DNA from: Streptomyces hydrogenans
Lineage (GTDB): Bacteria > Actinomycetota > Actinomycetes > Streptomycetales > Streptomycetaceae
Direction of reading: 5' to 3'
Assembly (NCBI RefSeq): GCF_014656075.1
Contig: NZ_BNBS01000042.1
Location: 1 to 64,000, forward strand
Length of the DNA: 64,000 bases
The notes under the pieces are model-generated. The model worked only from the letters and a program-made list of their open reading frames with translations, did not search any database and had not been told where the DNA came from. Shown piece after piece: positions 8,703 to 17,091 of the stretch (positions are counted from its first letter, which is position 1; each line of letters starts with the position of its first letter). Made by a program: the position numbers and the translations under genes.

Positions 8703-8798
8703 CGGCGGGGGCCACGGCGAGGTGCGCTCCCACGAAGAGGCGAGCCGGGACCCCCCACGACTCTCACCCGCCCGCTTCGACACCATGGGGTTGATCAC

Positions 8799-10025
8799 GT
8801 GCTGGAGCAGCCTTTCTTCGGGCGCCGGCTCAAGCAGCTGCGCACCGAACGAGGTCTGTCGCAGGCCGCGCTCGCCGGGGACGGCATGTCCACCGGCTAC
8901 CTCTCCCGGCTGGAGTCCGGGGCCCGCAAGCCCACCCCCCGAGCCGTGGACCATCTCGCCGCACAGCTCGGCGCCGACGTCTCGGTCTTCGACGAGGAGG
9001 CCGTCGGCGACTCGCTGAGCCAGGCGCTCGCCATCGCCGCCTCCCTGGAGTCCGACGAGACCCTGGAGGCGCTGGAGCGCGCCCTGACCGCCGACGCCGG
9101 CACCGACCAGGACCCGCCGCTGCGCTGGCAGGCCCTCTGGCTGGTGGCCCGCTGGCACCGCCGCCACAACCGCCAGGAGCGCGAGCGCGACCTCCTGGAG
9201 GAGCTGGTCGCGCTCGGCGAGCGGCTCGGCCAGCCCGCCCTGCGCGTCCGCGGCCTCGCCCAGCTGGCCCGCTGCCTGCGCGCCCGCGGCGAGGTCGGCC
9301 GGGTCGACGAGCTGGCCGCCGCCGCCCACGCGCTGGCCCGCGAGCACGCCCTCGCCGTGCCCGACGTCGCCGCCAGCCTGCTCGCCCTGGTCTCCGTGGA
9401 GTCCGAGGCGGGCCGGCTCGCCGACGCCCGCACCCACGCCGACGAGCTCACCGCGCTGACCGCCGACCGGCGGGACACGCTGTGGGCGGAGGCCCTGTGG
9501 ACCGGGGCGGCGGTACGCGTCCGCCAGGGCGACCCGGAGTCCGCCCAGACCCTCCTCGACCAGGCCCTGGCCGGCTTCCCCAGCACGGGCAACCTCGACC
9601 TGTGGACGCGGCTGCGGGTCGCCGCCGCCCGCCTCCACACGCAGAAGTCGCCGCCCGAACTGGACACCGCCGAGCGGTACCTGGAGCAGGCGGAGAGCGG
9701 CCTCGCCTTCCTCGGCATCCCCGCCCTGGAGCAGGACGTGACCTCGCTGCGGGCCGAACTCGCCTTTCAGAGCGGCCGGTTCGCCGACGCGCGGGCCCTG
9801 CTCGACCGGGTGCGCGGGGCGGCCCCGCAGATGACGTACCGCAACCGGGTCCGGCTCGACATCCTGGACGGCCGGCTGCTCATCGTCGAGGGCGAGGAGC
9901 AGGCCGGGCTCGACCGCATGCGCGCCCTGGCCGAGGAGGCCCAGGCGTCCGCCAACATCGACCTGGCCGCCGACATCTGGCGCCTGCTCGCGGAGACGCT
10001 GAGCGGCACGCGCGACCGCGCCTGA
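8799..10025 (+). CDS. XRE-family helix-turn-helix regulator with TPR-like C-terminal domain
   Basis: This 408-aa protein has an N-terminal XRE/Cro-type HTH (about 5-62; FGRRLKQLRTERGLSQAALA, then STGYLSRLESGARKPT) followed by about 340 residues of Ala/Leu-rich helical pairs typical of TPR repeats. That layout matches RRNPP-type peptide-sensing regulators, in which the TPR domain binds a short re-imported peptide. The GTG at 8799 was chosen because the HTH begins eight residues later; the sequence GGGG lies 8 nt upstream. A longer frame from 8595 would start inside the operator array. It is divergent from the repeat-peptide gene and is the only regulator seen in the cluster. Activator or repressor status cannot be told from sequence. 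Confidence 0.9.
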   Translation: MLEQPFFGRRLKQLRTERGLSQAALAGDGMSTGYLSRLESGARKPTPRAVDHLAAQLGADVSVFDEEAVGDSLSQALAIAASLESDETLEALERALTADAGTDQDPPLRWQALWLVARWHRRHNRQERERDLLEELVALGERLGQPALRVRGLAQLARCLRARGEVGRVDELAAAAHALAREHALAVPDVAASLLALVSVESEAGRLADARTHADELTALTADRRDTLWAEALWTGAAVRVRQGDPESAQTLLDQALAGFPSTGNLDLWTRLRVAAARLHTQKSPPELDTAERYLEQAESGLAFLGIPALEQDVTSLRAELAFQSGRFADARALLDRVRGAAPQMTYRNRVRLDILDGRLLIVEGEEQAGLDRMRALAEEAQASANIDLAADIWRLLAETLSGTRDRA

Positions 10026-10030
10026 CGACG

Positions 10031-10079
10031 GGCCGGGCGGCGCGGGTCCGTGCACCGCACGGACCCGCGCCGCCCGGCC
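10031..10079. terminator. Bidirectional terminator with a perfect 23-bp stem
   Basis: The arms 10,031-10,053 and 10,057-10,079 are perfectly complementary over 23 bp around a 3-nt loop (ACC). It sits between the convergent regulator and MFS genes and should stop transcription from both sides. No T-run follows, as is common in Streptomyces. Confidence 0.85.
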
Positions 10080-10085
10080 GCGGGG

Positions 10086-11333
10086 TCAGTCGAGCCGGTG
10101 GGCGCGGAGGAGGCCGGCGGCCGCCAGGGCGAGGAGGGCGAGGCAGCCCAGGACCAGGCCCGGCCAGCCGTAGCGGCCGTGGAGCGCGGTGCCGCCGAGC
10201 GAGCCGAGGGCGCCGCCGCAGAAACTCGCCAGCATGAAGAGGGTGTTGAGCCGCGCCCTGATCTCCCCGGGCAGCCGGAAGATGCGCACCTGGTTGGCCA
10301 CCTGGGAGCAGGCGCCGCCGTACACGAGCAGGTTGGTGCCCAGCGCCAGGACCACCAGCGAGTCGCGGCCGAACAGGCCCATGCCCGCGAAGGCCACCGC
10401 GGAGCAGCCGAGCGCCAGCGCGTTGACGTACCGGGGCCCGCGCCGGTCGCTGAGCCGGCCCGCCGGGTAGGACAGCAGCGCGGCGGGCAGGCTGAGCAGG
10501 CCGAAGAGCCCGGCGCCGGCCGCGCCGAGGGAGAACGGCGGGCCCGCCAGGTGGAAGGCGAGCGTGGCCCAGAAGGCGCTGAAGGCGCCGAAGACGGTCG
10601 CGCCCAGGAAGGCGGAGAGCCGCAGCTCGGGGTGGGCGCGGACCAGGCCCGGCAGTGAGGCGATCAGCCGTCCGTACGGCAGCCGCGCGCCGCCGCCCGG
10701 CGCCCGTTCGGGCAGCGCCCGGGGCACGACGAGGGCGAGCAGTCCGGTGAGCGCCGCCGCCACGAGGTAGGCGGTGCGCCAGTCGCCGCTGAGCCCGGCG
10801 ACCGCGCCGGAGAGCGTGCGCGAGAGCGTCGAGCCGAGCGTGAGCCCGATCCCGATGAGCCCGACGGCCCGGCCGCCGCGCTCCGGCCCCGCCATGGAGG
10901 CGGCGGTGGGCATCAGGACCTGGGGCAGCACGGTGGTCGTGGAGAGCGCCGCGGTGGCCAGGGTCAGCGTGACCAGGCCGGGGGCGGTCGCGGCGACGAG
11001 CAGCCCGGCGGTGGTGAGCACCAGGAGCACGGTGGTGAGCCGGCGCAGCCGCGCGGTGTCGGCGAGGGGGACGACGAGGGCGATGCCGAGCGCGTACCCC
11101 GCCTGGGCGGCGGTGGCGACCAGGCCGGCGGCGGTGTCGGAGACCCCGAGTCCGGCCGCGATGGCGTCCAGGAGCGGCTGCGGGAAGTAGATGTTCGCGA
11201 CCGTCAGGGCGCCCGCGGTCGCGAAGAGCAGCGCGGTGCGCCGCCGCAGTCCGGGCGGCCCGGGGGGTCCGGGCGGGTCCGGTCGTCCGGGTGGTCCGGC
11301 CGGTGCGTCGGCGGTCCGAGCGTCGGTGGTCAT
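10086..11333 (-). CDS. MFS transporter (second exporter of the cluster)
   Basis: This 415-aa protein has about 12 membrane helices after a Pro/Gly-rich cytoplasmic N terminus of about 35 residues. It has the MFS loop SYPAGRLSDRRGPRY between helices of the second half and VVPLADTARLRRLT in the first. It resembles drug-efflux MFS carriers and is the likely exporter or resistance pump for the product. ATG 11,333 follows GAGGGGACG at good spacing; the longer frame from 11,441 would start inside the operator array. It is transcribed divergently from the right-arm operon and shares the TTGCCA operators, so it is probably co-regulated with the pathway. Confidence 0.88.
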   Translation of the reverse strand: MTTDARTADAPAGPPGRPDPPGPPGPPGLRRRTALLFATAGALTVANIYFPQPLLDAIAAGLGVSDTAAGLVATAAQAGYALGIALVVPLADTARLRRLTTVLLVLTTAGLLVAATAPGLVTLTLATAALSTTTVLPQVLMPTAASMAGPERGGRAVGLIGIGLTLGSTLSRTLSGAVAGLSGDWRTAYLVAAALTGLLALVVPRALPERAPGGGARLPYGRLIASLPGLVRAHPELRLSAFLGATVFGAFSAFWATLAFHLAGPPFSLGAAGAGLFGLLSLPAALLSYPAGRLSDRRGPRYVNALALGCSAVAFAGMGLFGRDSLVVLALGTNLLVYGGACSQVANQVRIFRLPGEIRARLNTLFMLASFCGGALGSLGGTALHGRYGWPGLVLGCLALLALAAAGLLRAHRLD

Positions 11334-11423
11334 GGTCCGTCCCCTCTGCGCTGCGTCGCGCCCGGCTCCGTCGCGGTTCGCGGCCGGCCGGGTGGGTGTC
11401 CGAGCCACGAATGTTCCAGGTCG

Positions 11424-11464
11424 ATATTGCCATCGTGGCAACCCTCATGGCAATCTCTTGCCAA
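11424..11464. promoter_or_regulatory. Second operator array with overlapping promoter for the MFS gene
   Basis: TTGCCA (11,427-11,432) and TGGCAA (11,436-11,441) form a perfect inverted repeat with a 3-bp gap; TGGCAA (11,448-11,453) and TTGCCA (11,458-11,463) form another with a 4-bp gap. On the minus strand TTGCCA (11,453-11,448) and CAATAT (11,429-11,424), 18 nt apart, look like the MFS promoter, the same arrangement as at 8,590-8,561. No convincing -10 was found for the rightward operon, though its promoter must lie between here and 11,527. Confidence 0.68.
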
Positions 11465-11527
11465 TTCCCTCGGAGCGGGCCTCACCGTGTTGGCTGAAAT
11501 ACGTTCCCCGAGACCAAGGTGGAGAAC

Positions 11528-12853
11528 ATGAGCGGTGCTGAACTGCGCCCTGTTGCGGTGCTGGTGGACGCCTACACGACGGGCAATCACTTGCCTATTG
11601 CCTTTGCCAAGCTGGGTGTCGACGTGGTGCACGTCCAGAGCACGCCCGAGCTGATGACCTCGATGCGCCTGCCCGAGCTCTCCCGCTACCGGGCGGCGCT
11701 CCCGTACGGCACCCCCGCCGAGACCGCCGAGCGCCTCGCCGCCCACGCGCCGATCTGCGTGGTCGCCGGACAGGAGCCCGGCGTGCCGCTCGCCGACGAA
11801 CTCGCCGAACGCCTCGGCCTGCCCGGCAACGGCACCGCCCTGTCGGCCGCCCGCCGCGACAAGTACGAGATGATCGAGGCCCTGCGCCGGGCAGGAGTGC
11901 GCTGCGCCGACCAGTACAAGAGCGGCAGCGCCGACGAGCTGGTCGCCTGGGCCGAGCGCCGCGCCGACTACCCCGTCGTCGTCAAGCCGCTGTCGTCCGC
12001 CGCCACCGAGGGCGTGGCCATCTGCTCCGACGCCCGCGAGGTCCGCGAGGCCGCCGAGGCCGTCCTCGGCACCGTCAACATCTTCGGCGAGCGCAACGAC
12101 GAGGTCCTCGTCCAGTCCTTCCTCCGCGGCGAGGAGTACATGGCGGACTTCGTCTCGTACGACGGCGAGCGCTACGCCTGCTGCGTCTGGCAGTACCACA
12201 AGCGGCTGGTCGGCACCCACCGCATCTACGACCGGGACTCCGTCCTCCCGCCCGACGCCGGTCCCGCGCCCGCGATCATCGCCTACCTGCACGAGGTCCA
12301 CGACGCCCTCGGCCTCGCCTACGGCCCCACCCACGCCGAGGTCATCGTCACCCCCGAGGGCCCCGTCCTCGTCGAGATCGGCGCCCGCCTCAGCGGCGGT
12401 GTCGTCCCCGACTTCCACGACCGCTGCCTCGGCGGCAACCAGGCCGACCTCACCGCGCTCGCCCACGCCCGGCCCGAGGAGTTCCGCGCCCGCCACGCGG
12501 GCCGCACCTACCGCAAGCTCGCCGAGGCGAGCATGGTGCTCACCTCCACCACCCTCGACGGCGTCGTCGAGGAGCTGGACGAGGAGGTCGTCGCCGAGAT
12601 CCGGGCGCTGGAGTCGGTCCACACCTTCGTGCCCAAGGTGGCGCCCGGGAAGCGGATCCGCCCGACCGTCGACCTCTACACGGCCACCGCCGCCGTCCAC
12701 CTCGTCCACGACTCCGCCGAGACCCTCGCCCGCGACTACGCCCGCGTCCAGGAACTCAAGGACCGCGTCTACCGGCTCCGCGCCGAGGAGACGGCCACCG
12801 CCGGCGCCGCCGCGGCCCCCGCCGCCACCGACGCCTCGGAGGTCGCCGCGTGA
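11528..12853 (+). CDS. ATP-grasp ligase (single domain), paralogue of the double ligase
   Basis: This 441-aa carboxylate-amine ligase has one ATP-grasp fold: N-terminal pre-ATP region, AGQEPGVPLAD, YPVVVKPLSSAAT for ATP binding, EVLVQSFLRGEEYM, and the metal-binding HAEVIVTPEGPVLVEIGARLSGG. It shares long identical or near-identical stretches with residues 1-430 of the protein encoded at 5,581-8,172, including ALSAARRDKYEMIEALRRAG, so the two arose by duplication. It should form an amide bond between an activated carboxylate and an amine of a pathway intermediate. ATG 11,528 is preceded by AGGTGGAG; the GTG at 11,519 is a less likely start. It is first in the right-arm operon and overlaps the next gene by 4 nt. 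Confidence 0.92.
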   Translation: MSGAELRPVAVLVDAYTTGNHLPIAFAKLGVDVVHVQSTPELMTSMRLPELSRYRAALPYGTPAETAERLAAHAPICVVAGQEPGVPLADELAERLGLPGNGTALSAARRDKYEMIEALRRAGVRCADQYKSGSADELVAWAERRADYPVVVKPLSSAATEGVAICSDAREVREAAEAVLGTVNIFGERNDEVLVQSFLRGEEYMADFVSYDGERYACCVWQYHKRLVGTHRIYDRDSVLPPDAGPAPAIIAYLHEVHDALGLAYGPTHAEVIVTPEGPVLVEIGARLSGGVVPDFHDRCLGGNQADLTALAHARPEEFRARHAGRTYRKLAEASMVLTSTTLDGVVEELDEEVVAEIRALESVHTFVPKVAPGKRIRPTVDLYTATAAVHLVHDSAETLARDYARVQELKDRVYRLRAEETATAGAAAAPAATDASEVAA

Positions 12854-15114
12854 ACGCCGCCGCCCCCACCCCTCCCGCGCTGCTCCTGATCGGCGGCGGC
12901 GGCGCGATGACGCTCAGCGTGGACGTCGCCGTCCAGGCGCTGGAGCAGGCCCGGGCCCGCGGCCTGGCCACCGCCGTCACCAACCAGGCCGCCACGCTGG
13001 CCGCCACCCCCGAGGTGACCGCCGCCGCCGGCTCCGCCCACGCCGTCGACTTCACCGACCCCGCCGCCACCGCCGCCTGGGCCGCCGCCCTGCCCGCCCC
13101 CGCGCCCGTCCTCGCCTTCGGCGTCCGGGAGATGGCGCAGGAGGTCGTCGCCGCGACCGCCGAGGCCCTCGGGCTGCCCGGCAACCCGCCCGCGGCCGTG
13201 CGCCGGATCCGCACCAAGGACGCCTGCCGCGCCGCGCTCGCCGCCGCCGGCTTCCGGCAGCCCGCCGTCCGGCTCGGCGCCGCCGAGGCCGAGGCCCGCG
13301 CCGCGCTCGCCGCCACCACCGGCCCCTGGGTGGTCAAGCCGCGCGACGGCGCGGACAGCGCCGGCGTCCGCAAGGTCACCGCCCCCGAGGAGCTCGCCGC
13401 CGCCCTGGCCGCCCTGCCCGACCCCGAAGCCCCCTTCCTCGTCGAGGAGTTCGTCGAGGGCGACGAGTACAGCGTCGAGGGCGTCTTCACCGGCGGCCGG
13501 CCCCGCGTCCTCGCCGTCACCGCCAAGGAGAAGCTGGACCCGCCGTACTTCGTCGAGATCGGGCACACCCTCCCGGCCGAGCTGCCCGCCGCCGACCGCA
13601 CCGCGATCGAGGAGGCCGTCGTCGCGGCCCTCACCGCGCTCGACCTGTCCTTCGGCCTCTTCCACGTGGAGCTCTGGCGCACCGCCGACGGCCTCGTCCT
13701 CGGCGAGGTGCACGCCCGCGTCGGCGGCGGCTGGATCCACCGGATGCTGCCCCACGCCCTGCCCGGCCTGGAGCTGTACGGCACCGTGTACGACGACGCC
13801 CTCGGCCGCCCCGTCACCCTGCCCGCCGCCGAACGCGCCGCCGCCACCCGCTACTTCGCCCCGCCGCCCGGCCGCGTCACCGCCGTCACCGGCTGGGAGG
13901 AGGTGCGCGACCACCCGGCCGTGCTCCACGCCGAACTCCACGTCGGACCCGGCGACACGGTCGCCCCCCACCGCAGCGGAGCCGACCGGGTCGGCGCCGT
14001 CGTCGTCGGCGCCGACACCCCCGCCGAGGCCCGCGACCTCGCCCGCCGCCTCGTGGACTCCGTCCGCATCACCGTCGAGCCCACCGATCCGCCCGCCCCC
14101 GAGGTGAGCGTCACGATCGAGACCCGGCCGCTCACCACCTCCTTCCAGATCTCCCACATGACCATCGAGACGGTCGACATCCTGCGGCTGCGGCTCCTCG
14201 ACGGCGACCGGATCCTCGGCGAGGGCGAGATCGCCGCCGACCGGGGCTACGGCCAGGACGGCCCCGCCATCGCCGACGAGGCGCGGGCCCTCGCCCTCCG
14301 GATGGCCCCCGACTGCCCCGCCGCCGGACCCGACCCGGTCGCCCCGGTCCGCCTCGCCCTGGAGAAGGCCGCCGCCGACGGGGTCAGCGCCCCGGCCCGG
14401 ATGCTCACCGAGATGGCCTTCCTCGACCGCGCCGCCCGCACGGCCGGCCTGCCCGTCTGGCGACTGCTCGGCCTGCCCGAGCCCGGCCCCGTCCGCCTCC
14501 TGCACACCGTGCCCATCGGCGAGCCCGTCCCGCTCGACGGCCGGCCGCTGAAGATCAAGCTGGGCGGCCCCGACGACGAACGGGTCCTGCGCGGCCTCCT
14601 CGGCGTCGACGCCCCCCTCATCCTCGACGCCAACCGCGGCTGGTCCGCCGCCGACTGGGAGCGGCTGCGCCCGCTGCTCGCCGCACTCGCCCCGGCCGTC
14701 CTGGAGGACCCGGTCCACGACCCCGCGCTGCTGCCCGCCGTCCGCGCCGCCCTGCCCCGCACCGCCGTCCTCCTCGACGAGGGCGTCGCCACCCCGGCCG
14801 ACGCCGAGACCGCGATCCGCACCGCCGGCGGGCTCAACGTGAAGCCGATGCGCTTCGGCGGCATCCTGCCCGCCCTCGCCGCCCTCACCTCCGCCACCGA
14901 GCGGGGCGCCACCCGCATGCTCGGCTGCTTCCTGGAGCCGCCGCGCGCCATCGCGTACGCCGCCCAGCTCGCCGGCCTGAGCGACTGGTCCGACCTCGAC
15001 GGGCACTTCTGGGTCAGCGACGACCCGGCCGTCCCCGGCTACACCCTGGACAGCTCCGCGCCCGGCATCCCCCGCATCCACTACGGCGACCGGCCCGCCG
15101 GAGGCGCCGCGTGA
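12850..15114 (+). CDS. Fusion of ATP-grasp ligase and dipeptide epimerase (enolase superfamily)
   Basis: The 754-aa product has an N-terminal ATP-grasp ligase (about 1-410; GPWVVKPRDGADSAG, FLVEEFVEGDEYSVEG, HVELWRTADG then LGEVHARVGGG) joined to a C-terminal enolase-superfamily domain (about 418-754). The latter keeps the dipeptide-epimerase residues: K-x-K at 568/570, metal ligands Asp593 (LDANRGW), Glu619 (LEDPV) and Asp643 (LLDEG), and catalytic Lys665 (NVKPMRFGG). The likely job is to make a dipeptide-like amide and invert one alpha carbon, giving a D residue. The GTG start at 12,850 has GGAGGTCG upstream and overlaps the preceding TGA. The domain junction is in frame with no internal start signal seen. 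Confidence 0.9.
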   Translation: MNAAAPTPPALLLIGGGGAMTLSVDVAVQALEQARARGLATAVTNQAATLAATPEVTAAAGSAHAVDFTDPAATAAWAAALPAPAPVLAFGVREMAQEVVAATAEALGLPGNPPAAVRRIRTKDACRAALAAAGFRQPAVRLGAAEAEARAALAATTGPWVVKPRDGADSAGVRKVTAPEELAAALAALPDPEAPFLVEEFVEGDEYSVEGVFTGGRPRVLAVTAKEKLDPPYFVEIGHTLPAELPAADRTAIEEAVVAALTALDLSFGLFHVELWRTADGLVLGEVHARVGGGWIHRMLPHALPGLELYGTVYDDALGRPVTLPAAERAAATRYFAPPPGRVTAVTGWEEVRDHPAVLHAELHVGPGDTVAPHRSGADRVGAVVVGADTPAEARDLARRLVDSVRITVEPTDPPAPEVSVTIETRPLTTSFQISHMTIETVDILRLRLLDGDRILGEGEIAADRGYGQDGPAIADEARALALRMAPDCPAAGPDPVAPVRLALEKAAADGVSAPARMLTEMAFLDRAARTAGLPVWRLLGLPEPGPVRLLHTVPIGEPVPLDGRPLKIKLGGPDDERVLRGLLGVDAPLILDANRGWSAADWERLRPLLAALAPAVLEDPVHDPALLPAVRAALPRTAVLLDEGVATPADAETAIRTAGGLNVKPMRFGGILPALAALTSATERGATRMLGCFLEPPRAIAYAAQLAGLSDWSDLDGHFWVSDDPAVPGYTLDSSAPGIPRIHYGDRPAGGAA

Positions 15115-17057
15115 ACACCCCGGACCCCACCCCGCTGCCGTACGGCACCTGGCCCTCGCCGATCGGCCCCGAGGACGCCGCCCGCGGCGACGCCCTCCTC
15201 GAATGGACCGGCTTCCTCGGCGGCGACGTCTGCTGGACCGAGGTGCTGCCCGAGGACGGCGGCCGCGGCGGACTGATGCGCCGCAGCGCCGACGGCACCA
15301 TCGGCGAACTGCTCCCGCCCGGCTGGGACGTACGGACCCGGGTCATCGAGTACGGCGGCCGGCCCTGGCTCCCGCTCGGCGACCGCGCCGAGGACGGCGT
15401 CGTCTTCACCCACGGCCCCGACCAGCGCGCCTACCGCTGGCGCCCCGGCGACGCCGAACCCACCCCGCTCACCCCGCCCGGCGACTGGCCCGGCCAGCTC
15501 CGCCACGCCGACTTCGCGGTCCGCGGCGACGAGGTGTGGTGCCTGCGCGAGACCGTCGGCGACCCCACCGCCCGCACCGCGCGCCGCCACCTGGTGGCGC
15601 TGCCGCTCGACGGCTCCGCCGCCGCCGACCCCGCCCGGGTGCGGGAACTCGCCGCGAGCCACCACTTCATGACCGGGCCGCGTATCGCACCCGGCGGCGA
15701 CCGGGTCGCCTGGCTCGGCTGGGACCACCCCGACATGCCCTGGGACACCACCCACCTGATGGTCGCCGACATCGGCCCCGACGGCCGCCCCGGCCGCGCC
15801 GTCCCGCTCATGGGCGGCGGCCACGAGTCCGTCACCCAGGCCGACTGGGCCACCGACGGCTCCGGCACCCTCTACGCCGTCAGCGACCCCGACGGCTGGT
15901 GGAACGTCCACGCCGTCGGCCGCGACGGCGTCCCCCGCAACCTGTGCCCGCGCGAGGAGGAGTTCGGCGAGGCCCTGTGGCGGATCGGCCTGCGCTGGTG
16001 CCTGCCGCTCCTCGACGGCACCCTCGCCGTGATCCACGGCGTCGGCCGCCGCGCCCTCGGCGTCCTCGCCGCCGACGGCACGCTCACCGACTTCGCCGAC
16101 GACGCCACCGAATGGCACTTCCCCGCCACCGACGGGCGCCGCGTCGCCGCCGTCTCCTCCTCGCCCGGCCGACGCCGCGCCGTCGTCCTCGCCGACCCCG
16201 CCACCGGCACCGTCGAGACCGTCCGCGCCCCCGCCGGACAGGACACCGACCGCTACGCCGCCACCCCGCACCGCCGGACCTACCGCGGCGCCGCGGGCGA
16301 ACCCGTCCACGCCTACGTCCACCCGCCCCACCACCCCGACCACACCGGCCCCGAGGGCGAACGGCCGCCCTGGCTGGTCCACGTCCACGGCGGCCCCACC
16401 AGCCGCGGCCACCTGGTCCTCAACCAGGAGATCGCCTTCTTCACCAGCCGCGGCATCGGCGTCGTCGACGTCCAGTACGGCGGCTCCACCGGCTACGGCC
16501 GCGCCTACCGCGAACGGCTCCGGCACACCTGGGGCCGCACCGACGTCGCCGACTGCGCCACCGTCGTCCGCGGCCTCGTCGCCGACGGCCTCGCCGACCC
16601 CGACCGGATCGCCGTCCGCGGCGGCAGCGCAGGCGGCTGGACCGCCGTCGCCGCCCTCGCCGCCGACCCGGACCTGTACCGCGCGGCCGCCGTCTACTAC
16701 CCGGTCCTCGACCCGGAGAGCTGGCGCGACGAGACCCACGACTTCGAATCCCGCTACCTCGACGGCCTCATCGGCCCCTGGCCGGCCGCCGCCGACCGCT
16801 ACGCCGCCCAGTCACCGCTCGCCGCCGCCGACCGCATCCGCACCCCCTTCGTCCTGCTCCAGGGCCTCGACGACACCGTCTGCCCGCCCGCCCAGGCCGA
16901 ACGGCTGCTGAGCCGCGTCACCGACCCGCGCGCCCGGCACACCTACCTCACCTTCGCGGGGGAGGGGCACGGCTTCCGCCGCTCCTCCACCATCGCCGAC
17001 TCGCTCCGGGCCGAACTGCGGCTGTACGCGGACGCGCTGGGCTTCACGCCCGCCTGA
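15111..17057 (+). CDS. S9-family prolyl oligopeptidase-like serine peptidase
   Basis: This 648-aa protein has an N-terminal beta-propeller-like region (about 1-390) and a C-terminal alpha/beta-hydrolase domain. The catalytic triad is visible: Ser506 in GGSAGGW, Asp587/588 in QGLDDTVCPP and His620 in GEGHGF. It resembles dipeptidyl/acylaminoacyl peptidases of the cytoplasm; no signal peptide is seen. In a pathway making short peptides it could trim a protected precursor, release a residue or inactivate product for self-protection. The GTG at 15,111 lies behind GGAGGCG and overlaps the epimerase stop codon (GTGA). Confidence 0.92.
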   Translation: MNTPDPTPLPYGTWPSPIGPEDAARGDALLEWTGFLGGDVCWTEVLPEDGGRGGLMRRSADGTIGELLPPGWDVRTRVIEYGGRPWLPLGDRAEDGVVFTHGPDQRAYRWRPGDAEPTPLTPPGDWPGQLRHADFAVRGDEVWCLRETVGDPTARTARRHLVALPLDGSAAADPARVRELAASHHFMTGPRIAPGGDRVAWLGWDHPDMPWDTTHLMVADIGPDGRPGRAVPLMGGGHESVTQADWATDGSGTLYAVSDPDGWWNVHAVGRDGVPRNLCPREEEFGEALWRIGLRWCLPLLDGTLAVIHGVGRRALGVLAADGTLTDFADDATEWHFPATDGRRVAAVSSSPGRRRAVVLADPATGTVETVRAPAGQDTDRYAATPHRRTYRGAAGEPVHAYVHPPHHPDHTGPEGERPPWLVHVHGGPTSRGHLVLNQEIAFFTSRGIGVVDVQYGGSTGYGRAYRERLRHTWGRTDVADCATVVRGLVADGLADPDRIAVRGGSAGGWTAVAALAADPDLYRAAAVYYPVLDPESWRDETHDFESRYLDGLIGPWPAAADRYAAQSPLAAADRIRTPFVLLQGLDDTVCPPAQAERLLSRVTDPRARHTYLTFAGEGHGFRRSSTIADSLRAELRLYADALGFTPA

Positions 17058-17091
17058 CACGCCATCCGAACGCACAGAGAGACCCACACCC

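Noticed and set aside
8595..8798. N-terminal extension of the XRE/TPR regulator
   Set aside because: The extra 68 residues would be encoded across the operator and promoter elements and look non-conserved; the HTH begins just after GTG 8,799.
8655..10055. Minus-strand reading frame opposite the regulator gene
   Set aside because: Gly/Arg-rich shadow of the HTH/TPR gene with no recognisable domain and no ribosome site.
12399..17057. Very long plus-strand reading frame running through the ligase and fusion genes in another frame
   Set aside because: It is an Arg/Pro-rich shadow frame typical of GC-rich DNA; only its last part, from 15,111, is the real peptidase gene.
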